A DNA stretch of 64,000 bases from CAYPIE01 sp964410665 (GCA_964410665.1 CAYPIE010000005.1:62001-126000), one strand, 5' to 3'; positions 52,952 through 62,444 are shown, numbered from the stretch's first letter. Notes: a model not told the origin generated them from the sequence alone. Numbers and translations are program-made.

Positions 52952-53866
52952 ATGAAAAAAATTTCGATTGGTAGTTGGGCATACTGTTTTGGTCCCTACG
53001 AACAAAATCCCGTCGATTTTCCTACGGTGCTGCAGAAGCTCAACGAACTCGGTCTGGATGGGGTGGAACTCGGTGGCTTCCCACCGCATCCGAGTCCAGA
53101 TAGTTTCCCGACGCGTTCCCAACGTGTGGAGCTCCGTAAACAGGTCGCAGATCATGGTCTGGCCTTCTCCGGACTCGCGGCCAATTTGTGGATGCACAAG
53201 CTGATTAGCGTTGCCGACAGTGGGCCTTTTATTGCGGAATTTGCCAAGAATCTGTTTTTTGCTGAGGACCTTGGCATCGAGATGATCCGCGTCGATACGC
53301 TGGAACCACCGGATGTCTTTGACAAAACGGGGACCGATCCCAAAGTCGGCTTCGATCGGCTCGTGCAGGCCTGGGATCGCTGCGCCAAGCTTGCCGCCGG
53401 TCGCGGCATCCGTGTAGCCTGGGAATTTGAACCAGGCTTTGCCTTTAACAAACCCAGCGAAATTATTGCCTTGGTCCAGGCGGTGCGTGCTCTGGATAAC
53501 CCCAACTTTGGCGTCATGTATGACACCTGTCACGCCCACATGGTCGCGGCGGTGGCTGCCAACCAGGTGGGTACCAAGGAGATTCTCCCAGGCGGTGCTA
53601 TGGAGCTTTTGGGCAAGCTGGAAGGGACGATTAACCATATCCACTTGATCGACTCAGATTCGACCCTCAACGAGCACAACACCAGCACCCACGCCCCGTT
53701 CGGTCAAGGTATCTTGAATTTTGATGAATTACTCCCTGCCTTGCAGAAGGCGAATGTGCCAACCGATTGGTGGTGCATTGATCTATGCTTTTGGCCCGAT
53801 GCCTGGAATGTCACCGAACAAAGTCAAAAGTATCTTGATACGATGCGGAAGAAATATGCCGCGTGA
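52952..53866 (+). CDS. Sugar phosphate isomerase/epimerase (TIM barrel)
   Basis: A 304-residue xylose-isomerase-like protein. Visible metal-ligand segments: VAWEFEPGFAF (Glu), FGVMYDTCHAHMV (Asp, His), INHIHLIDSD (His, Asp). Start at 52952 by the conserved KKISIGSWAYCFGPY opening and an AGGAG upstream. It is distinct from the isomerase at 44.8 kb. It lies 192 bases before a Gfo/Idh/MocA gene on the same strand, repeating the isomerase/dehydrogenase pairing. Confidence 0.87.
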   Translation: MKKISIGSWAYCFGPYEQNPVDFPTVLQKLNELGLDGVELGGFPPHPSPDSFPTRSQRVELRKQVADHGLAFSGLAANLWMHKLISVADSGPFIAEFAKNLFFAEDLGIEMIRVDTLEPPDVFDKTGTDPKVGFDRLVQAWDRCAKLAAGRGIRVAWEFEPGFAFNKPSEIIALVQAVRALDNPNFGVMYDTCHAHMVAAVAANQVGTKEILPGGAMELLGKLEGTINHIHLIDSDSTLNEHNTSTHAPFGQGILNFDELLPALQKANVPTDWWCIDLCFWPDAWNVTEQSQKYLDTMRKKYAA

Positions 53867-54058
53867 TGGGGGGTTGGTCAACCAGACTCAGCTTCGCTTG
53901 ATGTGCTGGCCCGCCCCTCAGGGTCAGGGCGCACCAGCGGGGCAAGACGCACCACTCAGAGTAGAGCTGGACCAGAGGAAGTTTGCGGGTCCGGGTGTAT
54001 GGGTTGGCCGACTCTAGCTTTGAGCGAGACCTACGTTGATGGACTTTGAGACCCGACT

Positions 54059-55201
54059 ATGAAACCTCTCAATATTGGCATGATTGGCTATGGCTTTATG
54101 GGTCGTGCCCACTCGAATGCCTATCGTACCGTGAATCATTTTTTTCCACTGGCTTATCAGCCCGTGCTCCAAGCGATTTGTGCTCGTGATCAGCAGAAAG
54201 CACAAGCGTTTGCCGAACAATGGGGCTATGCCAGCGTCGAGACCGATTGGCGGCAGTTGATTGAACGGAACGACATTGATGCGATCGATATTTGCACTCC
54301 CAATCATATGCACGCTGAGATCGCCATCGCTGCCGCCGAGCGCGGCAAGATGGTGCTTTGTGAAAAACCGCTGGCCATGAACGGGCCCGAAGGCCAGCAA
54401 ATGGTCGAGGCGATCGAAAAGGCCGGTGTCCCCAATATGGTTTGGTACAACTATCGTCGCATCCCAGCCGTGACCTTGGCCAAGCAATTGGTCGATGAAG
54501 GCAACCTCGGCCGGATCTTCCACTATCGTGCCCAGTTTCTTCAGGATTGGACGATCAATCCGGATTTACCTCAAGGTGGGGCTGGAACTTGGCGACTCGA
54601 CGTGGCCTCGGCCGGTAGCGGCGTTAGCGGTGATCTGCTTGCCCACTGCATCGATACCGCGATTTGGCTCAATGGCCCGATCGAATCGGTTAACGCCATG
54701 ACTGAAACCTTTGTCAAGGAGCGTAAGCACTCGCTTTCCGGCCAAGTGCAGAAGGTTGGGATCGACGATGCATGCGCCTTTCTTGCCCGGTTTGCCAATG
54801 GCTCGTTAGCGGTGTTCGAATCCACCCGCTACGCCCGCGGACACAAGGCGCTTTATACCTTTGAAATGAATGGGGAGCACGCCTCGATTGCCTGGGATTT
54901 ACACGATTTACATCGCCTTTCGTATTTTGATCATCGCGATGAAGGTCGGCTGCGCGGCTGGCGTTCGATCCATGTGACGGATGCGGGCGATCATCCCTAC
55001 ATGAATCGATGGTGGGTTCCGGGGCTGCAGATTGGCTATGAGCATAGCTTTATCCACCAAGTGGCCGATTTTTTGGAAGGCCTTGAGCATGGCAAATCGG
55101 TGAAGCCAGACTTTCGCGACGCTTTACAAACGCAATGGGTTTTGGACGCTATTCTGTCCTCGAGCAGCCAGAAAAGCTGGGTCACGGTGCCCCAGGCCTA
55201 G
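54059..55201 (+). CDS. Gfo/Idh/MocA family oxidoreductase
   Basis: A 380-residue cytoplasmic dehydrogenase: Rossmann motif IGMIGYGFMGRAHSNAY, ICTPNHMHAEIAIAAAERGKMVLCEKPLAMN with the EKP Lys, and SGVSGDLLAHCIDTAIWLNG with the conserved Asp/His region. No signal peptide. It probably oxidises or epimerises a cyclic sugar with NAD(P), together with the preceding isomerase; scyllo-inosose/sugar pathways are typical for the pairing. Confidence 0.9.
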   Translation: MKPLNIGMIGYGFMGRAHSNAYRTVNHFFPLAYQPVLQAICARDQQKAQAFAEQWGYASVETDWRQLIERNDIDAIDICTPNHMHAEIAIAAAERGKMVLCEKPLAMNGPEGQQMVEAIEKAGVPNMVWYNYRRIPAVTLAKQLVDEGNLGRIFHYRAQFLQDWTINPDLPQGGAGTWRLDVASAGSGVSGDLLAHCIDTAIWLNGPIESVNAMTETFVKERKHSLSGQVQKVGIDDACAFLARFANGSLAVFESTRYARGHKALYTFEMNGEHASIAWDLHDLHRLSYFDHRDEGRLRGWRSIHVTDAGDHPYMNRWWVPGLQIGYEHSFIHQVADFLEGLEHGKSVKPDFRDALQTQWVLDAILSSSSQKSWVTVPQA

Positions 55202-55614
55202 GTCTAGGATGATACAGGTGGTCTGCTAGGGATAGCGGTTGTGTGGATATTGGTCATCCCTCAGAATCCATGTCCTTTGGCGACAAAGCCCAGGAGCGAT
55301 GCAACCCATTCGTTGAGTACGCATCCTCTCTGGGTCGTTTCGCATACCACCTCCGATAAAATTGATTAGTTAGTGAACTTGCTCTGGATCGCTGAACTGT
55401 GTCGATCGCAGGTCCTGCCGTAAGTGGCTTCTGATCGATCGCGCAATTCTGGCAGTTTGCATCTACCTCGAGTTGCCGATCAACACGTTAATTCTGGGAA
55501 TGGCAGGCTCGATGGGCGCTCATCCTGAATTCGCGACCTACCAGGGCAATCCCAAGAATTCACGGACCACCCTTATCCGGGTCTGGTTCGTACTTTAAAC
55601 GGGTTAGGTAGCCT
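55202..55614. other. Intergenic region before the asnB-like operon
   Basis: 413 bases without a supported gene. It should contain the promoter of the asnB-ABC operon. AGGT lies six bases before the asnB ATG (GGGTTAGGTAGCCT). I see no convincing -10/-35 pair, RNA gene or repeat. Confidence 0.5.
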
Positions 55615-57627
55615 ATGTGCGGTATCGCAGGCCTGATCGATCTCGATCAAGACCGTGTTCCAGACCTTGAGATCCTCCAACGGATGGCCCAGGCGATTCG
55701 GCATCGGGGACCGGACGAAGAGGGTTATTGCCAAGAAGCTGGGCTTGGCCTGGCCTCACGACGATTAAGTATTGTTGGGCTCCAAGATGGTCGCCAGCCG
55801 ATCGACAACGAGGATGGTTCCGTGACGGTCGTCTTTAATGGCGAATTGTTCGATCATCGCTTGATGCGTGGTGAACTCGAGTCTCGCGGGCATCTTTTTC
55901 GTACGCACACCGATACGGAACTGTTGCCGCACCTTTGGGAAGAGTATGGGGAAGGGATGCTGGAGCGTCTCCGAGGTCAGTTTGCTTTTGCGCTATGGGA
56001 TCGACGAGAGCGTCGGTTGCTGCTGGCTCGGGATCGGGTGGGGATCTGTCCACTGTTTTGGACGGTCCAGTCCGCGCACGATGGTGGTCGTTGGCTGTTA
56101 TTCGCTTCGGAAATCAAAGCATTGTTTGCTTCGGGAATGGTCCCGGCGCGGGCCGATCTGGGGGGACTGAGTCACATCTTTACCTTCATGGGCATTCCCG
56201 GGCCGACAACCTGTTTTGAGGGGATTCACCTGTTAGAGCCGGGGCGTTCGCTGCAGATTCGTCAGCGGTCGGCGCGTGGTGTTGACCTTGAGTCGACGAA
56301 ACCTTACTGGGAAATCGATTTTCCCGACCAAGGTCAGGAGCAAGATCCTCGAGAAACACTTCCCAGCGCCCAACCTGGGCTCAACAGCTCGGTGGTCGAT
56401 GAGTTCGAGCACCTACTTCTCAAAGCAGTTGATCGCCGACTCCGTGCAGATGTCCCTGTGGTCGCCTATCTCAGCGGGGGCGTGGATTCGAGCATGGTAG
56501 TGGCGTTGGCCAGTAAGCTGCTTGGCCGTCCCATCCCGACGTTCACGGTCGCAGTTCAATCGCAAGACTTCGATGAGACCTCTGCTGCGCAAACTGTTGC
56601 GCGCTACTTTGGTGCAGAGCTCGTTCTCACTCCCTACAGCGAAGCCGATCTGCGCGATGCCTATCCAGAGTTGATCTATGCGGCGGAGATGCCTGTCATC
56701 GATACCTCGACAGGGGGCTTGATGCGGCTTGCCGAGTCCGTGCACAGCCATGGCTTTAAAGTAGCGCTGGCGGGGGAGGGCCCCGATGAGTTTTTAGGGG
56801 GGTACTCCTGGTTCAAAACACATCGGCTCATGAAGGCCCTCGATATCATTCCAAACGTGCCGATGTCGCGGTGGCTTCGCAACCTCTTTTGTCGCCTCAG
56901 CGGCCAACCGGTTTATGCTCGCCAGGTGATCGAACGAGGCCAGCGAGCCGTTGGAGGACATAATGGCTGGCTGGACTTCTATGGTTTGATCGGCATGGCC
57001 AAAGAGCGGTTCTTTCACCCCGATGTCAAGCGAGCGTTGCAAGGACGTGTGGCCCTCGAAGAGGTGAACCTCCCCGAACGCATCCATGCTTGGCATCCCT
57101 TCCATCGCTCTCTGGCGGTGGGGATCCGATTTCACCTGGCAGGTCATCTCCTCGCGGCCAAGGGCGACCGTATTGCGATGCGCTCCTCCGTCGAGACACG
57201 GTACCCATTTCTTGATGAAGATTTGGTAACCTTTATGAATCAGCTGCATCCGCGCTGGAAGCTGCGTGGCTTCCAGGATAAGTATTTATTGCGGAGGGTG
57301 GCCGCACGCTGGTTGCCGCGCGAAGTTGCTCAGCGAGCGAAGCAAATGTTTCGCGCGAGCCAGGATAGCTTTCGGTTAGACCTACCATCGAAAGGGAGAC
57401 CCGAGACACCTGCGTGGGTGGAGCAGGTGCTCAGCCACGAATCGTTAATCCGCACTGGGTATTTTGACAGCCAAGCGGTGCGAACCTGGCGGAAGCTGTT
57501 GCCGCGAATGCGTCCCTCGCTAGGTCGTCTCAGCGTTGCCTTAGGGCTCACCGCGGTGGCAGCAACCCAACTGTGGCATCATCTGTTCATCGGTGGGGAT
57601 CTGGCCGACTTACCCCGAGGACGCTAA
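55615..57627 (+). CDS. asnB: Asparagine synthetase B-like glutamine amidotransferase
   Basis: A 670-residue enzyme. The N-terminal Ntn glutaminase starts MCGIAGLIDLD with nucleophile Cys2 and has AIRHRGPDEEGY, LSIVGL.DGRQPI and FNGELFDH; the synthetase part has the PP-loop LSGGVDSSMVVALAS and LAGEGPDEFLGGYSW. It is longer than housekeeping AsnB because of a C-terminal extension of about 80 residues. Its stop overlaps the permease start by one base (TAATG). This coupling to an exporter suggests amidation in assembly of an exported product (inference), though plain asparagine synthesis cannot be excluded. Confidence 0.9.
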   Translation: MCGIAGLIDLDQDRVPDLEILQRMAQAIRHRGPDEEGYCQEAGLGLASRRLSIVGLQDGRQPIDNEDGSVTVVFNGELFDHRLMRGELESRGHLFRTHTDTELLPHLWEEYGEGMLERLRGQFAFALWDRRERRLLLARDRVGICPLFWTVQSAHDGGRWLLFASEIKALFASGMVPARADLGGLSHIFTFMGIPGPTTCFEGIHLLEPGRSLQIRQRSARGVDLESTKPYWEIDFPDQGQEQDPRETLPSAQPGLNSSVVDEFEHLLLKAVDRRLRADVPVVAYLSGGVDSSMVVALASKLLGRPIPTFTVAVQSQDFDETSAAQTVARYFGAELVLTPYSEADLRDAYPELIYAAEMPVIDTSTGGLMRLAESVHSHGFKVALAGEGPDEFLGGYSWFKTHRLMKALDIIPNVPMSRWLRNLFCRLSGQPVYARQVIERGQRAVGGHNGWLDFYGLIGMAKERFFHPDVKRALQGRVALEEVNLPERIHAWHPFHRSLAVGIRFHLAGHLLAAKGDRIAMRSSVETRYPFLDEDLVTFMNQLHPRWKLRGFQDKYLLRRVAARWLPREVAQRAKQMFRASQDSFRLDLPSKGRPETPAWVEQVLSHESLIRTGYFDSQAVRTWRKLLPRMRPSLGRLSVALGLTAVAATQLWHHLFIGGDLADLPRGR

Positions 57628-58754
57628 TGTTCTTCGCTTTGACAACCCTGTGGCATGAACGCTCGCGCTTTCTGCCGGGCCTTCTCGCGGTGGCCTTCAG
57701 CGCTGTGTTGATTGCCCTGCAGTGTGGGCTCTTGCTCGGGTTGTTCGCCATTACGTCCATTCCCATCGATCATACCCGAGCCGACATTTGGCTAGGCTCC
57801 CCCCGGGTGCCCAGTGTCGACCTGGGACGGCCCATTCCCGATGGCTTCATGTCGCGGTTGGCCAGCCTCGAAGGGGTCGAACGCACCGAATTTTTTATCC
57901 AATCCTTTGCCACCTGGACCAAACCCGGCGGGGGGACTGCACTGTGTGTGGTGGTTGGAAGTCGACTCGAGGACGATGCGCTGGGTCGCATCGATGCATT
58001 GACCCCCGAGATGCGCGCCCGCCTCACCGAGCCCAATAGCGTGGTGATCGATACCTCGGAGCTGACCAATCTTGGCGTCGAAGGCGTCAATGATTATGCC
58101 GAGATCAACAAGCACCCGGTCCGGATTGTGGGTCTGGTCGAAAACATCCGAAGCTTGGCCGGACCGTATATCTTTTGCTCCGAATCAACCGCACGGAACT
58201 TGCTCAGGCATCTGCTACCGATCCATCAGTCGACCTACATTCTCGGCAAGGTTCGTCCCTCCGCCGATGCGGAAGCGATCGTGAGTGAAATCAATGAACG
58301 CTATATCGATGATATGTCGGCGTTTACCACACGGCAGTTTTCCTGGCACACACGCAAGCACTGGCTCATCAAAACCAAGGCTGGGGTCGCCCTCGGCTAT
58401 GCCGCCTTGCTAGGGTTACTGGTTGGAATGGTTGTGACGAGCCAAACCCTCTATGCGGCGACCACAGCCTCCGCACGCGAATACGCGATTTTATTGGCCT
58501 TGGGCATTCCACGCTGGCGCGTGGCGATGTCGGTTTTGGTGCAGTCGTTTTATGTCGGTCTTGTAGGAGTCCTCCTGGCGGGTCCCTCGATCTATCTGCT
58601 GTTCGAAGGGGCAAAATACCTGGATGTCTACCTGACCTTGCCCACCTGGCTGCTCGTTGGCACCAGCGGCATCACCATTTTGATGGCGGTAATCTCCGGA
58701 ATGCTCGCACTACGCTCGGTGCAAAAGATCGAGCCGATGCAGCTGTTACGTTAA
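57627..58754 (+). CDS. DevC-type ABC exporter permease
   Basis: A 375-residue membrane protein with an N-terminal helix (about 15-38), an extracytoplasmic domain of about 220 residues and three C-terminal helices, ending LALRSVQKIEPMQLLR. The fold and ending match DevC/MacB-type permeases and the permease at 34 kb. ATG 57627 shares its first base with the asnB stop TAA. The ATPase follows by 43 bases. Confidence 0.85.
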   Translation: MFFALTTLWHERSRFLPGLLAVAFSAVLIALQCGLLLGLFAITSIPIDHTRADIWLGSPRVPSVDLGRPIPDGFMSRLASLEGVERTEFFIQSFATWTKPGGGTALCVVVGSRLEDDALGRIDALTPEMRARLTEPNSVVIDTSELTNLGVEGVNDYAEINKHPVRIVGLVENIRSLAGPYIFCSESTARNLLRHLLPIHQSTYILGKVRPSADAEAIVSEINERYIDDMSAFTTRQFSWHTRKHWLIKTKAGVALGYAALLGLLVGMVVTSQTLYAATTASAREYAILLALGIPRWRVAMSVLVQSFYVGLVGVLLAGPSIYLLFEGAKYLDVYLTLPTWLLVGTSGITILMAVISGMLALRSVQKIEPMQLLR

Positions 58755-58797
58755 GACCAAGGTGGGCATGCATCGATCATCCGAGGTAGAGGGTGCT

Positions 58798-59550
58798 ATG
58801 GGAGACAAGCCGGTCTTACGCGGGATTCACCTAACCCGGTCATTTGGCGATGGGGAAGGCCGAACGACTCCCTTGCGCGATGTCTCCCTCGATCTGCACC
58901 GCGGGCAGCTGGCCCTGCTCATGGGACCATCTGGGAGCGGCAAATCGACCTTGCTGGCCATCCTGTCTGGTCTGCTCGAGCCCGATGCTGGAGAGGTGCA
59001 CGCCGAGGATGGCGAGGTCATGCAGTCGATCTGGAAGCTTGGACAGCGGGATCGGGAGCGTTTCCGGTTGCGCAATGTCGGCTTTGTCTTTCAGGGCTAT
59101 AACCTGTTTCCTGCTCTTTCGGCCCGACGCCAGCTGGAACTGATCCTGGAGTGGGGCGAGGGAATGAGCCATCGAGAGGCCCGAAACCGTTCCGAGGAAA
59201 TGCTGGCCAAGCTCGGGCTGGAGAAACAGACGCGTAAACTCCCAAGCCAACTATCCGGCGGCGAAAAACAACGCGTTGCCATTGGCCGCGCCTTGATCAA
59301 GAATCCACGCTACTGTTTTGCCGATGAGCCGACCAGTGCCCTCGACTGGCACAATGGCCAACATGTCATCGAATTGCTCCGCGACGCAGCCCACAAGCTG
59401 GGATCCACAGTCTTAGTAGTATCGCATGATACAAGGATTTTACCATTTGTCGATGTCTCGTTCTCACTCGAAGACGGACAGATCAAGCATGAGGCGACCG
59501 CCCGTTCTACGGCCGGTCCCTCGCCATCGCCCTGGAGGATTGTCTCATGA
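58798..59550 (+). CDS. DevA/LolD-type ABC transporter ATPase
   Basis: A 250-residue ATPase: Walker A GPSGSGKST, Q-loop GFVFQGYNLFP, signature LSGGEKQRVAIGRAL, Walker B YCFADEPTSALD and the H-loop VVSHDTRI. This is the MacB/LolD/DevA subgroup that drives FtsX-like permeases. Start at 58798 has GAGGG six bases before it. The stop overlaps the HlyD gene by four bases (ATGA). It is the only such ATPase in the window and could also serve the DevB/DevC pair at 34-36 kb. Confidence 0.92.
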   Translation: MGDKPVLRGIHLTRSFGDGEGRTTPLRDVSLDLHRGQLALLMGPSGSGKSTLLAILSGLLEPDAGEVHAEDGEVMQSIWKLGQRDRERFRLRNVGFVFQGYNLFPALSARRQLELILEWGEGMSHREARNRSEEMLAKLGLEKQTRKLPSQLSGGEKQRVAIGRALIKNPRYCFADEPTSALDWHNGQHVIELLRDAAHKLGSTVLVVSHDTRILPFVDVSFSLEDGQIKHEATARSTAGPSPSPWRIVS

Positions 59551-60653
59551 TGTGCTGGCGGCGTATTCAGCCCCTGCTTTGGATCATCGGTGTTACCTTG
59601 CTGACCGGCAGCCTGGTCGGTGCTGCCTGGATGCTCGATGGCGATCCACCGGGACCCTCCCCGGCAAGCGATCTCGGTGATCAGGAACTCACCCAAGCGG
59701 TCGTCTGCTTTGGCTATGTCGATACCGATTCTGGCCCGATTCCACTTTGGCCGACACTGTTTCCGCAGCCGATGCAGGTTCGCGCAATTGATTCCACTGC
59801 CAAGGAAGGGAGCCTGGTCAAAAAGGGTCAACTTCTGGTGCAATTCGATGATACCCTGGCCAAACTCAAGCTGATCGAAGCCGAGGCTGGCGTCCGTGCT
59901 GCCAAAGCCAGCTTGGCCGATGCCCAGTATCAAGTCGAACAGGGACTTACCCAATGGAAATCTCTGGTTCAGCAGCAGGAATTGGCCATCGCAGGGAAGC
60001 TCAGCGAAATTGCCGTACTGCAAACCAAAGAACAACAAAAGTTAACGCTCTTGAAAGATGGTTCTTCGAATGATTTCGAAATTCGCCAGATCCGGGAAGG
60101 GATCCGCGGTCTCGAAGCGGGTCTGAAAGCCGAGCAACTAAAACTCGATTTGCTCAAAGCCAGCCGGCCCGACACGCAATCGGGACCCGCCAAAGCCCGA
60201 GCCGCAGTCGAGCGGACCGAGCAACTCGTCGAACAGGCCCGCGAAGCGGTAGACCGGCATCGCTTGCTCGCTCCGCAAGACGGCACAATTTTGCGGAATC
60301 TTACCACCTTGGGAATGCAGTATGGTCCGCAGTCGAAGCAACCCGTGTTCGTCTTTCTGCCCAAAGGAGACTTTATCGTCCGCGCCGAGGTCGAGCAGGA
60401 GTTCGCTCATCGAGTGCGTGTTGGTCTGACGGCTCTTCTCGAGGATCCCGTGGACCGAACCCAGCGTTGGCAAGGTCGCGTGCTCGAAGTGGCCAACTCG
60501 TTTTTGCCCAGGCGGACCGCCATGCTGCTCCCCGACCCGTTGCAACTGAATGAAACTCGAATGCTCGAGTTTCTGGTATCGATTGAGCACAATGACCAGT
60601 TAATGCATCCCAAAATTGGTCAAAAATTGCGTGTGAGTATTGGCATCGAGTGA
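59547..60653 (+). CDS. DevB-type HlyD/membrane-fusion protein
   Basis: A 368-residue adaptor with an N-terminal helix (about 8-27), lipoyl halves (IDSTAKEGSLVKKGQLLVQFDD and HRLLAPQDGTILRN) and a coiled coil between them. With the permease and ATPase it completes a DevBCA-like exporter, ordered C-A-B after asnB. The stop at 60653 lies 54 bases inside the end of the convergent DJ-1-like gene. A TolC-type outer membrane channel is not encoded here. Confidence 0.87.
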   Translation: MMCWRRIQPLLWIIGVTLLTGSLVGAAWMLDGDPPGPSPASDLGDQELTQAVVCFGYVDTDSGPIPLWPTLFPQPMQVRAIDSTAKEGSLVKKGQLLVQFDDTLAKLKLIEAEAGVRAAKASLADAQYQVEQGLTQWKSLVQQQELAIAGKLSEIAVLQTKEQQKLTLLKDGSSNDFEIRQIREGIRGLEAGLKAEQLKLDLLKASRPDTQSGPAKARAAVERTEQLVEQAREAVDRHRLLAPQDGTILRNLTTLGMQYGPQSKQPVFVFLPKGDFIVRAEVEQEFAHRVRVGLTALLEDPVDRTQRWQGRVLEVANSFLPRRTAMLLPDPLQLNETRMLEFLVSIEHNDQLMHPKIGQKLRVSIGIE

Positions 60654-61175
60654 GCCTTTCGGGCGTTCAACGCGAGTGCTGAGATGAGGTAGTAGCACCT
60701 GACCAAGTACCGGCAGGTCGGAGCTATCTCGACAACTCAGTAGCTGGCCATCTTGCACCAACGGGGCGTCCACGTAGGTCGCCCCCGCGGCTCGCACATC
60801 ATCGCGGATCACGGGTACACAAGTCACTCGACGCCCATCTAAGCAACCAGCACTGATCAGCAACTGGGGACCATAGCCGATGGCGATCACACGCCGCCCA
60901 TCCTCCATGAAGGACCGCGTGATTCCGACCGCTACCTCTCGAATGCGTAATCGTCCGGGCGCTTCTCCGCCCGGGAGAATCAACAGGTCATACTCAATCG
61001 TATTTAACTCATCGATTGGCAAATCTGCCTGGGCCCGATAGCCATGGAGTCCTACCGCGGGGAGTCCGCTGGGCGTTGCAAGGGTGACGGGAAAATCCTC
61101 TTCGAGGAGGCGATACCAAGGGTAGAACAGTTGTAGATCGTCAAATCCATCTGCCAACAAGATCAGGGCTTTCAT
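60600..61175 (-). CDS. DJ-1/PfpI family protein lacking the nucleophile cysteine
   Basis: A 191-residue DJ-1/PfpI-fold protein: MKALILLADGFDD, YDLLILPGGEAPGRLR, VIAIGYGPQLLISAGCLDGRRVT. In active members the elbow reads A-I-C-H-G-P; here the Cys and His are Gly100 and Tyr101, and the usual GFE near residue 12 is GFDD. The glyoxalase, chaperone or peptidase activities tied to that Cys are therefore unlikely. Start at 61175 by an AAGGA site. It converges on, and overlaps, the HlyD gene. Confidence 0.82.
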   Translation of the reverse strand: MKALILLADGFDDLQLFYPWYRLLEEDFPVTLATPSGLPAVGLHGYRAQADLPIDELNTIEYDLLILPGGEAPGRLRIREVAVGITRSFMEDGRRVIAIGYGPQLLISAGCLDGRRVTCVPVIRDDVRAAGATYVDAPLVQDGQLLSCRDSSDLPVLGQVLLPHLSTRVERPKGSLDANTHTQFLTNFGMH

Positions 61176-61256
61176 GGATCGCATCCTTGTTGCTTTCCTA
61201 AATACCTTCTATGCACCTACTACCATTGTACGTGGTCGATGCGACGCCAAGTGCGA

Positions 61257-62444
61257 TCATTTTGCGGACAATTCTGGAAATGCACCGTCGGCAAACTGCC
61301 GACGGAAAGCTGCCAGAGCGGATTCCTGGGCAGCCTCCGCTTCATCCAACAGCTCTTCATCATCCAAGTCCGGTACTCGATCTGGGTCTAGATGGGAAGC
61401 ATGAGCTGTCGAAAGGGTTTCTGCGTCAGAGTCACTCAACCGCGTTTCTTGCTCTAGGATCGCATCTCGGTCCGGCACCCTACGAGCAGCGTCGGTTGGA
61501 TCAAGGTACTCTGCCTCCGAGTGATTGAATCGCATTTCTTGATCCGAGTCTGGTACTCGATCTGGGTCCAGACGAAAAGCGTGAGCTGCCGGAAGGGTTG
61601 CTGCCTCCGCGTCATTCTGCAGCTCTTCTTGATCCAAGTCTGGTACTCGATCTGGGTCTAGACGGGAAGCGTGAGCTGCCGAAAGGGTTGCAGCCTCCGC
61701 GTTAGTCAACCGCGTTTCTTGCTCTAGGATCGCATCTCGATCCGGCACCCTATGAGCAGTGTCGGTTTGACCAAGGTACTCCGCCTCCGAATGTTTGAAT
61801 CGCGTTTGTTGATCCAGGTCCAAAGCCCGATCCGGCTCCACACGGGAGACGACGGCTTGCCCAAGATACTCCGCAAGTCGAGTCGGGGCGGCAACATCGG
61901 TGAGCAAGATGCTTGATGCCTCATCACGCCCGACGAGTTCGACGGACCCGACCCCGAGCAGTCGCTGGAGTAGATGGCCACCGGTCCGCACTTCTTTCAG
62001 GGAGTCCAAGTCGACCCCGTGCGCTTCAGGGTACAAGGGGCCGCGCTCAATCCAAACACTGTGTGCGGTGATGTGATAACCGATAAATATGAAGCGATAG
62101 CCCCAGCGGATCCCTTGAAACAACCCTACGGCCACGATCAAGGCGAGTATCAAGAGGGTTCGTGTCGACGAGGCCAGCCCGAGCTGGTTGAACCAGGTTT
62201 GGCTGCTTGCCCATGCGACAGCAACGGCTGCCACACACAATCCAGTACTGGGCAAGCTACTACGTACGGCGACACCCACTCGAGTGGTTTCAGGTTCAAT
62301 CCGAGAAGGAGTGCGTGGTGGAGTGTCGGGGATGTCGGTAACTTGCTCGGCGGCAATGCGCTGTAGTCGCTGCGACAGGGCCTCCGAGAGTCGGTCCGTT
62401 TCTTCCAACTCGAAGTGGGGTGGGGGAGAGAGCAGCGCTGACAT
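61257..62444 (-). CDS. Membrane protein with bacterial PH domain and a repeat tail
   Basis: A 395-residue protein. Two transmembrane helices (about 66-82 and 95-112) precede a bacterial PH-like (DUF304) domain at about 116-190 (YRFIFIGYHITAHSVWIERGPLYPE...LLQRLLGVGSVELVGRDEA). From residue 214 the tail is a tandem array of 30-residue acidic units built around PDRxxxLxQE and xAEYL/xAATL, ending in an alanine-rich segment. The function is unknown; such PH proteins sit at the membrane. ATG 62444 with AAGGAA upstream. Confidence 0.75.
   Translation of the reverse strand: MSALLSPPPHFELEETDRLSEALSQRLQRIAAEQVTDIPDTPPRTPSRIEPETTRVGVAVRSSLPSTGLCVAAVAVAWASSQTWFNQLGLASSTRTLLILALIVAVGLFQGIRWGYRFIFIGYHITAHSVWIERGPLYPEAHGVDLDSLKEVRTGGHLLQRLLGVGSVELVGRDEASSILLTDVAAPTRLAEYLGQAVVSRVEPDRALDLDQQTRFKHSEAEYLGQTDTAHRVPDRDAILEQETRLTNAEAATLSAAHASRLDPDRVPDLDQEELQNDAEAATLPAAHAFRLDPDRVPDSDQEMRFNHSEAEYLDPTDAARRVPDRDAILEQETRLSDSDAETLSTAHASHLDPDRVPDLDDEELLDEAEAAQESALAAFRRQFADGAFPELSAK
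61305..61805 (-). repeat. Coding tandem repeat, 90-bp units in a 270-bp ABC-ABC order
   Basis: Five full 30-residue units and a partial sixth follow one another at residues 214-380 of the PH protein. Unit 1 and unit 4 (KHSEAEYL.../NHSEAEYL..., VPDRDAILEQE) are closest to each other, as are 2 and 5 (TLSAAHAS/TLSTAHAS, LDPDRVPDL), and 3 resembles the truncated 6. The order therefore reads A-B-C-A-B-C, pointing to duplication of a 270-bp block after earlier 90-bp duplications. Confidence 0.8.

Noticed and set aside
53905..53938. Imperfect hairpin after the isomerase gene
   Set aside because: Ten of twelve pairs with two central mismatches and no T run; too weak to list as a terminator.
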